DNA of 64,000 nucleotides, from the NCBI RefSeq assembly GCF_038502225.1, contig NC_091355.1, positions 13,881,541 through 13,945,540 of the forward strand, given 5' to 3'. The notes beneath the pieces are model-generated. The model did no database searches. It saw only the letters and a list, made by a program, of their open reading frames with translations, and was not told the DNA's origin. Origin of the DNA: Cherax quadricarinatus (taxonomy: Eukaryota; Arthropoda; Malacostraca; Decapoda; Parastacidae). Position numbers and translations under genes: made by a program. Below are positions 56,475-64,000 of the stretch, one piece after another; position 1 is the stretch's first letter; each line of letters begins with the position of its first letter.

Positions 56475-57437
56475 CTAGTTTAAAGACCTAACAGCTCCCT
56501 CCACTGCGTTGGCCAGTGCTCCCACCCCACACCTAGATAAGTGAACCCCATCCCTGGCATACATGTCATTTCTGCCATAGAAGAGGTCCCAGTTGTCAAT
56601 GAATGTTACCGCATTTTCCTTACAGTATTTGTCCAGCCAGCAATTGACACCAATTGCTCTGGACAACCATTCATTTCAACCTCTCCTTGGCAAAATGCCA
56701 CATATGACAGGTTTCCCACCCTTCCTCCTAATTATCTCTATTGCTGACCTATACCTGCTAATCAGGTCCTCACTCCTACGTCTGCCAACATCGTTGCCTC
56801 CAGCACTGAGACAGATAATAGGATTGCTCCCATTACTTCTCATGATGTCATCCAGACGGCTAACAATATCCTTCATCCCAGCCCCAGGAAAACACACTCT
56901 CTGCCTCCTACTCCTATCCTTCAAGCAGAATGCCCTATCCATGTACCTAATCTGGCTATCCCCAACAACAACAATGTTTTTACCTTCCTTGGCGTCGTCC
57001 GTCGTGATGCTCCGAGTAGTCGACTCACATTCGCCAGGTAGCATTACACCACTTGTAGAATTCGTCAAGACGTTCTCGATGGTCTTCGTTGGGGTTTCTA
57101 GGGATGTCTCACTCACGTCTGCCAATGCTTCTTTGGTGCTCGTTGTGGCATTCCCAGTAGAACACTCACATTCGTCAGGTAGCACCGAGAATGGGTTGGA
57201 AGTTTCCACGGTAGTCTTCTGGTTTCTCGTTGTTTCCGCCTCTCCAACCGCTTTCTTGATCTTCAGCTTGGTTCCATGTTGCCCGGCCACTGACCAAGCT
57301 CCCCTCTTAACCTGGGGACTCACAACACGAGGATTACTACGAATCCTCTTGTTCTCCTCCGTTAATCGCCGTATCTCCATCTTAGCAACTCTGAGCTCTT
57401 CTCTCAGCTGCTGGTAAAGTTGCTCAAGAGAGGGCAT
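56475..57437 (-). pseudogene. CR1-like type B ORF1 with coiled coil and esterase-like domain
   Basis: 320 codons with a single in-frame TGA at 56673-56675. The N-terminus MPSLEQLYQQLREELRVAKM is a strong coiled coil and probably the true start. A Thr/Ser/Glu-rich middle follows. The SGNH-like domain has IVVVGDSQIRYMDR (GDS block intact), CLSAGGNDVG and DMYARDGVHLSRCG (Asp/His block intact). All three esterase blocks are better kept here than in type A. Confidence 0.85.
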
Positions 57438-57507
57438 CCTGGTTCAGATTCACAGAGAGCACACAAACAGGTCTTCACAGAGCTAAGTACACGTCACCAC
57501 TCTAATG

Positions 57508-57677
57508 GATTTAAATTAGATAAGTTTAGATTTAGAAAGAACATAGGAAAGTATTGGTTTGGAAATAGGGTAGTTGATGAGTGGAACAGTCTTCCTAGTT
57601 GGGTTATTGAGGCTAGGACTTTGGGTAGTTTCAAATTTAGGTTGGATAAGTACATGAGTGGGAGGGGTTGGATTTGA
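57508..57677 (+). pseudogene. CR1-like type B ORF2 C-terminus
   Basis: SNGFKLDKFRFRKNIGKYWF, then FGNRVVDEWNSLPSWVIEA and RLDKYMSGRGWI with a TGA stop. The 3' UTR runs to the TTCTTATG octamer end near 57835. Confidence 0.85.
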
Positions 57678-57840
57678 GTGGGACTTGCACATCAGAGCTT
57701 ATTTCTTGGGTAGCATTGAAAATTGGGTTGGGCAAGTGTTTGTTAGTGGGATGAATTGTAAAGGACCTGCCTAGTATGGGCCAACAGGCCTGCTGCAGTG
57801 TTCCTCCATTCTTATGTTCTCCTTTCTTATGTTCTTATTA

Positions 57841-58206
57841 AAGTGATATACTTGGCTCTACTTCATGGAGAGAAGACAGCTACTACCTCACAAGACGGGC
57901 AGCAAAGAGCAACTGCACTCTTGTTGCTATCCGTCTCTGGGACATCAATTAATCTGAGAAGATTCATTCCTAAAATGACTCGTGTCCGGAACATGATCAT
58001 ACATCTTCAAGACACGAGTTAAGGGAAATCGATAAAATGCAATCTCTGAACCACAACATTTTCATTATGTTCCGCATTTGTTTTATAACAATACAGATTT
58101 AATACAAAATAATGATATGGAAGACTTTTAAAAAAGCTGAGGTAACAAATGAGTAATAAATGAGTGGGATCTCTTAATTAAACTATACCTGTTAAAATCT
58201 GTGTTG
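57841..58206. other. No gene recognised
   Basis: Mixed sequence. 57925-58020 resembles no family seen here. Confidence 0.5.
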
Positions 58207-58330
58207 AGAGAGAGAGAGAGAGAGAAAGCAAATGAAGTATGTAGGAACGTGCATCATGCACCCCACTGCCAGCCTCGCATCAACCGTCCACCACCATTCA
58301 TGTGGTCGCAAGGTCAATCAGCTCATATGC

Positions 58331-58552
<222 letters not shown>

Positions 58553-58559
58553 CAGACAA

Positions 58560-58870
58560 TGTGTGTACTCACGTAATTGTGCTCGCCTAATTGTGGTTAT
58601 AGGGGTCGATTCATAGCTCCTAGACCCTTCTTTTCACTGGTCGCTACTAGATCCACTCTCTCCCTACTCCATGAGCTTTATCATACCTCTTCCTAAAGCT
58701 ATGTATGGATCCTGCCTTCACTGTACTCTCCAGACTGTTACACTTCCTGACAACTCTGTGACTGAAGAAATACTTCCTAACATCCTGTGACTCATCTAAG
58801 TCTTCAACTTCCAACTGTGACCCCTTGTTGCTGTGTCCCATCTCTGAAACATCCTGTCCCTATCCTCCGT
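58560..58870 (-). mobile_element. CR1-like LINE type E 3' end
   Basis: Minus-strand C-terminus with RKYFFSHRVVRKCNSLES (58647-58841) and a GTGTGTACTCAC tail junction. Confidence 0.75.
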
Positions 58871-58975
58871 GTGTGTGTGTGTGTGTGTACTCACCTAGTT
58901 GTGGTTGCAGGGGTCGATTCACAGCTCCTGGCCCCTCCTCTTCACTGGTAGCTACTAGATCACTCTTCCTGTATT
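58871..58975 (-). mobile_element. CR1-like LINE type E, shortest 3' end
   Basis: (TG)9 at 58868-58888 joined to TACTCACCTAGTTGTGGTTG. Only about 90 bp of element. Confidence 0.7.
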
Positions 58976-59267
58976 AATTAGTTACCATTTTGTCTTAGGC
59001 ACATGTCGATCAGACACTAGGCCTGTAGTATATGCGTGTGTGTGTGTATAACGAACATTTGCAATTACCTGCTTGAATGATCTGCAAGGTCTGCATGCTG
59101 ACTCTTCCACCTGCATCATGATTCTCTATTGACATAATTTAAACTTGCCATTTTTTTCATATGGACTCCTTGCGACGTGTGTCATCCATTGATCCACTGA
59201 TTACTTCGCTAAACTTCTTTACTCTCCTTATATCTCAGAAGAGTTTCTAATGTGCTTGTGGCTCGGC
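58976..59267. other. No gene recognised
   Basis: AT-rich unique-looking sequence. Confidence 0.5.
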
Positions 59268-59334
59268 TGGAGGTGTATACCTGGAGGGTATTCCGGGGGT
59301 CAGCGCCCGGAATACCCTCCAGGTATACACCTCG
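59268..59334. repeat. Near-perfect 29-bp-arm palindrome from a CR1-like type D end
   Basis: GAGGTGTATACCTGGAGGGT plus ATTCCGGG is followed after about 9 bases by its reverse complement. The arm resembles the type D 3' end (compare 12090-12116 on the opposite strand). Confidence 0.8.
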
Positions 59335-59478
59335 GTGTAGTTTCCAATCGTTATCTCTTCTGGCTACTTCAGCATTAAGGGTTCTGCCCTTATCTGCTTT
59401 GGCTTTACCCTGGCTTAACTGATAAAAACATAAGACCTTAATGGTTTAGAAAGACACGTAAGCAAACACTATGACATA

Positions 59479-59518
59479 TTGGAAAACGTTTCGGTCCTGG
59501 GGCCTTGATCACTTCTAA
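59479..59518 (-). ncRNA. Hammerhead-like ribozyme, type H6 (G3-C8)
   Basis: Stem I UUAGAA/UUCCAA (one mismatch), core GUGAUCA plus A, stem II GGCC/GGACC region with one change, GAAAC-GUU. Confidence 0.5.
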
Positions 59519-59626
59519 CATACAGAGGTAGAAAGACATTATATATATAGGCGGAGAGTGAGATGTGAGCGACGCATGGTGACCTGAAGAATGTCATGTT
59601 GAGATGAGGACGGGTAGACGATGAAA

Positions 59627-59984
59627 TCATGTGACTCCTGTGTTGTTGGGATGGTGGTGCTTAAGTATCATGTATGCCAATGTCTTTGAAATTTTGTAGT
59701 TTCCAGTGTTACGTTCTATAGTGTCGGTGACGGCGATTAGTGAGGCTTCTAGGCACCGTCGGCGTCTGAGGTCTGGTTCGGTGAGAACGAGTTGTGCCTC
59801 ATTCCAGTTCATCAAATGAGCTGTGGAATCTCTGTGGAGGACACAGGCGTACCTTACATCGTCTCTGTTAGAGGCATTTTGATGCTCTTTCAGGGGGACT
59901 GCAATATTTCTGCCTGTCTCGCCTACATATTTCTTGAGACAGAATCCACAGGGGATAGTGTAGACGCCTGCTGTAGAATTTCCC
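59627..59984 (-). pseudogene. Penelope-like GIY-YIG endonuclease domain, fused in frame to CR1-like RT
   Basis: The domain starts TAGVYTIPCGFCLKKYVGET, with EHQNASNRDDVRYACVLHRD, STAHLMNWNEAQLVLTE and CLEASLIAVTDTIERNTGNY, ending HHPNNTGVT. The Cys pair, the YVG, the His and the Glu are kept. By chance its frame continues upstream into CR1-like RT (DFNKAFDRVPHQRLLKKVAA), giving a 203-codon chimera with no expected function. Confidence 0.85.
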
Positions 59985-60192
59985 CCAATGCCATGAGCTG
60001 CCACTTTCTTTAACAGTCTTTGGTGCGGAACTCTATCAAAAGCCTTATTAAAATCTAAGAAAATAATATCAAATTCTTTATCGTGGTCAACAGCCTCAAA
60101 AGCTTTACTGAAGAAAGTTAATAAATTAGTTAGACAAGATCGGCCTCTTGTGAATCCATGCTGAGTATCATTAATCAAGCTATGCTTATCGA
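59985..60192 (-). pseudogene. CR1-like type B RT fragment, part 2
   Basis: TQHGFTRGRSCLTNLLTFFS and IIFLDFNKAFDRVPHQRLLK (motif A) continue the RT frame of 60560-60840 across the PLE insertion. Confidence 0.85.
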
Positions 60193-60264
60193 TGGAAATA
60201 AATGGTATAAAATACCGACACAATGGCAATATAAACACATATGCAGTATAATGTGATCCTTTAT

Positions 60265-60303
60265 TGACAACGTTTCACCCACACAGTGGGCTTTTTCAAG
60301 TCA
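60265..60303 (-). ncRNA. Hammerhead-like ribozyme, type H4 (U3-A8)
   Basis: Stem I UGAC/GUCA, core UUGAAAA plus A, stem II GCCCAC/GUGGGU with UGU loop and one G-U pair, GAAAC-GUU. Confidence 0.6.
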
Positions 60304-60342
60304 CATACTCCCGTACCTTCCACCCCAGGTAGATCTGTGTGC

Positions 60343-60379
60343 GACTTGAAAAAGCCCACTGTGTGGGTGAAACGTTGTC
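60343..60379 (+). ncRNA. Hammerhead-like ribozyme, type H4 (U3-A8)
   Basis: Stem I GAC (60343-60345) with GUC (60377-60379); otherwise as the minus-strand motif. Confidence 0.6.
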
Positions 60380-60427
60380 AATAAAGGATCACATTATACT
60401 GCATATGTGTTTATATTTCCACTATGT

Positions 60428-60461
60428 GAAGTGATCAAGGTCCCAGGACCGAAACGTTTTC
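60428..60461 (+). ncRNA. Hammerhead-like ribozyme, type H6 (G3-C8)
   Basis: Stem I shortened to GAA/UUC, core GUGAUCA plus A, stem II GGUCC/GGACC, GAAAC-GUU. Confidence 0.55.
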
Positions 60462-60559
60462 TAATAAATATGTTATAGTGTTTGCTTACGTGTCTTTCTA
60501 AACCAACTTGTCGGTATTTATTACCAAGATTTATACCATATTTCCACTATGCTTATCGA

Positions 60560-60840
60560 GATGGCTTCTTGTAATCTGAGCTATAATTGACAAGTAATTT
60601 GCCTACAATTGAGGTCAGGCTTATTGGGCGGTAATTTGACGGAAACGACTTGTCCCCTGTTTTAAAAATAGGAATTACATTAGCCATCTTCCACATATCA
60701 GACACTACACCTGTTTGAAGAGATAAATTAAAAATATTAGTTAATGGTTCACAGAGTTCCATTTTGCATTCCTTAAGAACCCTTGAAAAAACCTCATCAG
60801 GACCCGGCGACTTATTTTGCTTCAGTCTGTCTATCTGCTT
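60560..60840 (-). pseudogene. CR1-like type B RT fragment, part 1
   Basis: QIDRLKQNKSPGPDEVFSRV, VVSDMWKMANVIPIFKTGDK and SNYRPISLTSIVGKLLVNYS, the fingers region of RT. It is truncated at 60840 by a PLE end. Confidence 0.85.
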
Positions 60841-61045
60841 GTTAGGTAAGACACACATGCAACAGTTAGACAACTTTATTCCGAAACGTTTCGCCTACAC
60901 AGTAGGCTTCTTCAGACGAATACAGAAAGTAGGCAGGAACAGTAGAGATGTGAAGACGATGTAATCAGTCCATCACCCTTGAAGTCGTAGAATTTGAGGT
61001 TGTCAGTCCCTCAGCCTGGAGAAGTCCAGTTCCATAGTTCCTGAC
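60841..61045 (-). mobile_element. PLE 3' fragment (type H2)
   Basis: Same order as 6903-7090. The motif at 60881-60919 keeps the core but stem I is broken (CGU). Confidence 0.7.
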
Positions 61046-61512
61046 CAAGACAGCAATGCCTAAGCGTACGTAATAAGGCAAATAGATTACTGGGATTTAT
61101 ATCAAGGAGTGTAAGCAACAGAAATCCAGAGGTCATACTGCAGCTTTATACATTATTAGTAAGGCCTCACCTAGATTATGCAGCTCAGTTCTGGTCTCCA
61201 TATTTCAGAATGGACATAAATTCGTTAGAAAACATTCAGCGTAGGATGACTAAATTAATACATAGCATTAGAAATCTTCCTTATGATGAAAGATTGAAGA
61301 CTCTTAAGTTACATTCACTTGTTAGACGAAGAATGAGGGGAGACCTGATCGAAGTGTATAAGAGGAAGACAGGTATTAATAAAGGGGATATTAACAAGGT
61401 CTTGAGGATATCTCTCCAAGAGAGAACCCGCAGTAATGGATTTAAATTAGATAAGTTTAGATTTAGAAAGGACATAGGAAAGTATTGGTTTGGAAATAAG
61501 GTAGAAGATTGA
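61046..61512 (+). pseudogene. CR1-like type B RT C-terminal fragment
   Basis: NKANRLLGFISRSVSNRNPE in the first bases, then LVRPHLDYAAQFWSPYFRMD, LHSLVRRRMRGDLIEVYKRK and FRKDIGKYWFGNKVED, cut by the adjoining PLE end at 61504. Confidence 0.85.
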
Positions 61513-61545
61513 GACACTTATGCAGCATATGGAAATCTTTATTCA

Positions 61546-61580
61546 GGAAACGTTTCGCCACACAGTGGCTACATCAGTCC
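61546..61580 (-). ncRNA. Hammerhead-like ribozyme, type H1, mutated A9
   Basis: Core CUGAUGU instead of CUGAUGA; stems I and II intact. Probably weak or inactive. Confidence 0.45.
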
Positions 61581-61923
61581 AATACAAAGAGGAAGGCGTA
61601 AGGAGAGGAGTAGAATGAGGTAATCAGTCCCTCAACCTGGAGTCGATGTGTTCAGTCCATCAATCTTGTAGAATGTACAGCAAAGGGCCGTAGACGTGGC
61701 TTATATACTGTAGTGAGGTGAGGTGAAGCAGGCGGAGGCGGGGTCATAGTGGTACCATCCACTAGTCGAAGTAGGTCTTGGTCCAAAGGTTGAACAAGTG
61801 TTGAAGAATTCTTTGTAACAAGATCCCATGATGCTGCAGTGTCTGACAGTTGTGATGAATGGTTTGAAAAACCGACAAGTTGAAGATTGAGACACTTATG
61901 CAGCATATGGAAATCTTTATTCA

Positions 61924-61958
61924 GGAAACGTTTCGCCACACAGTGGCTTCATCAGTCC
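61924..61958 (-). ncRNA. Hammerhead-like ribozyme, type H1
   Basis: Stem I GGA/UCC, core CUGAUGA plus A, stem II GCCAC/GUGGC, GAAAC-GUU. Confidence 0.7.
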
Positions 61959-62035
61959 AATACAAAGAGGAAGGCGTAAGGAGAGGAGTGGAATGAGGTA
62001 ATCAGTCCCTCAACCTGGAGTCGATGTGTTCAGTC

Positions 62036-62640
62036 CATCAGTCTTGTAGAATGTACAGCATAGGGCCGTAGACGTGGCTTATATACTGTAGTGAGGTGAG
62101 GTGAAGCAGGCGGAGGCGGGGTCATAGTGGTACCATCCACTAGTCGAAGTAGGTCTTGGTCCAAAGGTTGAACAAGTGTTGAAGAATTCTTTGTAACAAG
62201 ATCCCATGATGCTGCATTGGATAAGAACATAAGAACATAAGAACGAAGGAACACTGCAGAAGGCCTACTGGCCCATGCGAGGCAGGTCCAAGTCTCCTAC
62301 CGGCTTAAGCCAATGCACCCAACCTCCCTTAAGTCAATGTGACCTGACCTGACTAGGTTGGGTGCATTGGCTTAAGCCGGTAGGAGACTTGGACCTGCCT
62401 CGCATGGGCCAGTAGGCCTTCTGCAGTGTTCCTTCGTTCTTATGTTCTTATGTTCTTATCCACTGCAGCATCATGGGATCTTGTTACAAAGAATTCTTCA
62501 ACACTTGTTCAACCTTTGGACCAAGACCTACTTCGACTAGTGGATGGTACCACTATGACCCCGCCTCCGCCTGCTTCACCTCACCTCACTACAGTATATA
62601 AGCCACGTCTACGGCCCTATGCTGTACATTCTACAAGATT
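62036..62640. repeat. 300-bp-arm palindrome of PLE and CR1-like 3' end
   Basis: 62036-62325 and 62360-62640 are reverse complements with few differences, centred near 62340 in the CR1-like 3' UTR (two TTCTTATG ends facing outward). Confidence 0.85.
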
Positions 62641-62840
62641 GTTCCATACTATGGAACAATGCTCTTCTCCAGACTGAGGGACTGACCACCTCAAAACTTT
62701 AAGGGTGATGGACTGATTACATCGTCTTCAAGTATCTTCTGCTTCTATCAACTTTTCTGTACTCGACTGAAGAAGCCTACTCTGTAGGCGAAACGTTTCG
62801 AAATAAAGATACCTAACTGTTGCATGTGTGTCTTACCTAA
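62641..62840 (+). mobile_element. PLE 3' end (type H2)
   Basis: Matches 45950-46110. It ends TGTCTTACCTAACAA, where a CR1-like fragment starts. Confidence 0.75.
62763..62801 (+). ncRNA. Hammerhead-like ribozyme, type H2
   Basis: Stem I UCGA/UCGA, core CUGAAGA plus A, stem II GCCUAC/GUAGGC with a UCU loop. Confidence 0.65.
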
Positions 62841-62842
62841 CA

Positions 62843-63276
62843 AACCAATACTTTCCTATGTCCTTTCTAAATCTAAACTTATCTAATTTAAATCCATTAC
62901 TGCGGGTTCTCTCATGGAGAGATATCCTCAAGACCTTGTTAATATCCCCTTTATTAATACCTATCTTCCACTTATACACTTCGATCAGGTCTCCCCTCAT
63001 TCTTCGTCTAACAAGTGAATGTAACTTAAGAATCTTCAATCTTTCTTCATAAGGAAGATTTCTAATGCTGTATTAATTTAGTCATCCTACGCTGAATATT
63101 TTCTAACGAATTTATGTCCATTTTGTAATACGGAGACCAGAACTGAGCTGCATAATCTAGGTGAGGCCTTACTAATGACGTATAAAGCTGCAGTATGACC
63201 TCTGGACTTCTGTTGCTTACACTTCTTGATATAAATCCCAGTAATCTATTTGCCTTATTACGTACGCTTAGGCATT
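62843..63276 (-). pseudogene. CR1-like type B RT C-terminal fragment
   Basis: LHSLVRRRMRGDLIEVYKWK, DINKVLRISLHERTRSNGFK and FRKDIGKYWFV on the minus strand, with upstream palm-distal sequence in another frame (63060-63270). Confidence 0.85.
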
Positions 63277-64000
63277 TATGCAGGCGTTTATGTATCTTAC
63301 TCTGTCAGCCAAGGAAGGAAGCCGGGCCTCAGATCTGAGACATACTGTGTTGGTCCAGATGGGGGCACCAAGCATAGTTCTTATCGCCTGGTTTTGTACG
63401 ACCTCCACCCTTTGCCTGCTCTGCGGGAAGAGATGAGCTAAAGCCGGTGCACCGTAGTCAATGAGCGAGCGAATAGCTTGTATATAGTACAAGCGAAGTA
63501 CATCTTTGCTTGCCCCTGCACGGTGCCTCGTCATGGCTCTCATGGCGTTGAGTCTGAGTAGAGCACGTGACCTGACATACTCGGCCTGTTTCTGAAAGGT
63601 CAGCTTTTTATCAATGTAGATTCCCAAGTACAGGTAGGAGCCTGTCCACTCAAGTTCTATATCCTGAATACGTAATCTATTCATAGGATCTGGTCCCTTG
63701 AACATCATTGCAAGAGATTTCTCGGCCGAGATCTTGAGGCCTAGTTCCTCGCAAGACTGCGTAATTAGGTCCAAAGCTCTCTGAGCCTGTCGTTCTAAAT
63801 TGCCTTTCCCATTCACTACTAGTGCAAGATCATCAGCATAGCTGAGGAGCTGTGTACCACTATGAAAGGGAAGGCTCACAAGTTCTTGCATGAGGATGTT
63901 AAACAGGGTAGGACTGAGCACACCACCTTGTGGCGTACCGTTTTCCAGGGTTTTAAAGGAAGAGTAGTGTCCCTGAAAGCTGACACAGGCCTGCCTGCCC
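63268..64000 (-). CDS. I-like reverse transcriptase, partial, runs off the window
   Basis: Open for about 244 codons to the right edge. Motif B is ENGTPQGGVLSPTLFN and motif C LLSYADDLALVV (YADD). Then SCEELGLKISAEKSLAMMF, LEWTGSYLYLGIYIDKKLTF and IRSLIDYGAPALAHLFPQSR follow, and DRVRYINACINA closes it against the CR1-like fragment. It resembles, but is clearly diverged from, the 3424-5606 protein, so it is a second I-like family. The RNase H part is lost at the left junction. Confidence 0.85.
   Translation of the reverse strand, partial: GRQACVSFQGHYSSFKTLENGTPQGGVLSPTLFNILMQELVSLPFHSGTQLLSYADDLALVVNGKGNLERQAQRALDLITQSCEELGLKISAEKSLAMMFKGPDPMNRLRIQDIELEWTGSYLYLGIYIDKKLTFQKQAEYVRSRALLRLNAMRAMTRHRAGASKDVLRLYYIQAIRSLIDYGAPALAHLFPQSRQRVEVVQNQAIRTMLGAPIWTNTVCLRSEARLPSLADRVRYINACINA

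Larger units (their letters stand above)
55856..57840. mobile_element. CR1-like LINE type B with 5' inversion
   Basis: The left 1.58 kb (55856-57437) is ORF1 and endonuclease on the minus strand, and the right 0.4 kb (57480-57840) is the C-terminus and 3' end on the plus strand. The inner junction is the 5' start of ORF1, and the left edge is internal endonuclease. This is the layout produced by twin priming. Confidence 0.75.
59440..59984 (-). mobile_element. Penelope-like element 3' part (type H6)
   Basis: Minus-strand GIY-YIG frame, 3' UTR and H6 hammerhead. It is joined at 59984 to CR1-like RT sequence. Confidence 0.85.
60193..60546. mobile_element. PLE composite insertion with 13-bp target duplication
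   Basis: CTATGCTTATCGA flanks it (60180-60192 and 60547-60559). Inside, an H4-type end in minus orientation (60193-60320) and one in plus orientation (60321-60420) form a hairpin, followed by an H6-type end (60421-60546). The outermost bases are inverted repeats (TGGAAAT..ATGGTATA). Confidence 0.8.
61504..62221 (-). repeat. Head-to-tail pair of 378-bp PLE/retrozyme-like units (type H1)
   Basis: Unit starts at 61504 and 61882, spacing 378 bp. The second unit stops at 62221 against a CR1-like tail. Each has one H1 motif and a TATATACTG box. Confidence 0.75.

Overview
This window reads as a repeat-dominated arthropod genome, most likely a decapod crustacean. The evidence is an interstitial (TTAGG)n tract (30228-30320, the arthropod telomere motif), several families of CR1-like LINEs, Penelope-like elements (PLEs), tRNA-derived SINEs, hAT-like and other short DNA transposons, and very dense micro- and minisatellites. 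The species assignment is inference. I recognise no host single-copy gene: every coding stretch I can interpret belongs to a mobile element, and almost all are broken.

Layout. 0-8 kb: SINE, PLE fragments, a tandem PLE array, then a nearly full pol reading frame (RT plus RNase H) of an I-like LINE at 2549-5606, a second SINE, and a second tandem PLE array with a fold-back copy. 8-11 kb: the same repeat families with base runs that look like unpolished consensus. 11.5-21.2 kb: CR1-like fragments, an RT element with a restriction-like endonuclease motif next to (TA)n, a MITE in (TA)n, and a long minus-strand CR1-like element (type E) split by a non-autonomous LTR element with 318-322 bp LTRs. 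21-24 kb: SINEs and decayed I-like pieces. 24-30 kb: five satellite or minisatellite blocks, including 72 perfect copies of a 26-bp unit. 30-33 kb: TTAGG tract, a 22-bp minisatellite, a CR1-like element inserted in it, and an L2-like LINE with an intact 385-codon RT frame inserted in that. 33-35 kb: second, longer copy of the (TA)n-flanked RT element. 35-42 kb: two CR1-like copies in opposite orientation, abutting. 42-50 kb: minisatellites, a diverged inverted copy of 27 kb sequence, a PLE palindrome and a 14-bp array. 50-55 kb: MITE in (TA)n, PLE units, hAT-like remnant. 55-64 kb: PLE GIY-YIG reading frames, a CR1-like copy with a 5' inversion, PLE insertions with a clear target duplication, and an I-like RT running off the right edge.

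The most notable system is a set of about 25 small hammerhead-ribozyme-like motifs in the PLE sequences, on both strands. They fall into six sequence types. All share the order: 5' half of stem I, N3-U-G-A-N7-N8-A-A, stem II hairpin, GAAAC-GU(U/C), 3' half of stem I. Stem I and stem II covary between types, and the 3/8 tertiary pair also covaries (C-G, U-A and G-C). Stem III is only the self-complementary ACGU, so activity would require two copies. The motifs also occur once per unit in head-to-tail arrays of 421, 434 and 378 bp noncoding units, the arrangement expected of retrozyme-like elements that use PLE machinery.

Limits: family names rest on motifs read by eye, boundaries are mostly good to 5-30 bp, and clade names of LINEs are provisional.
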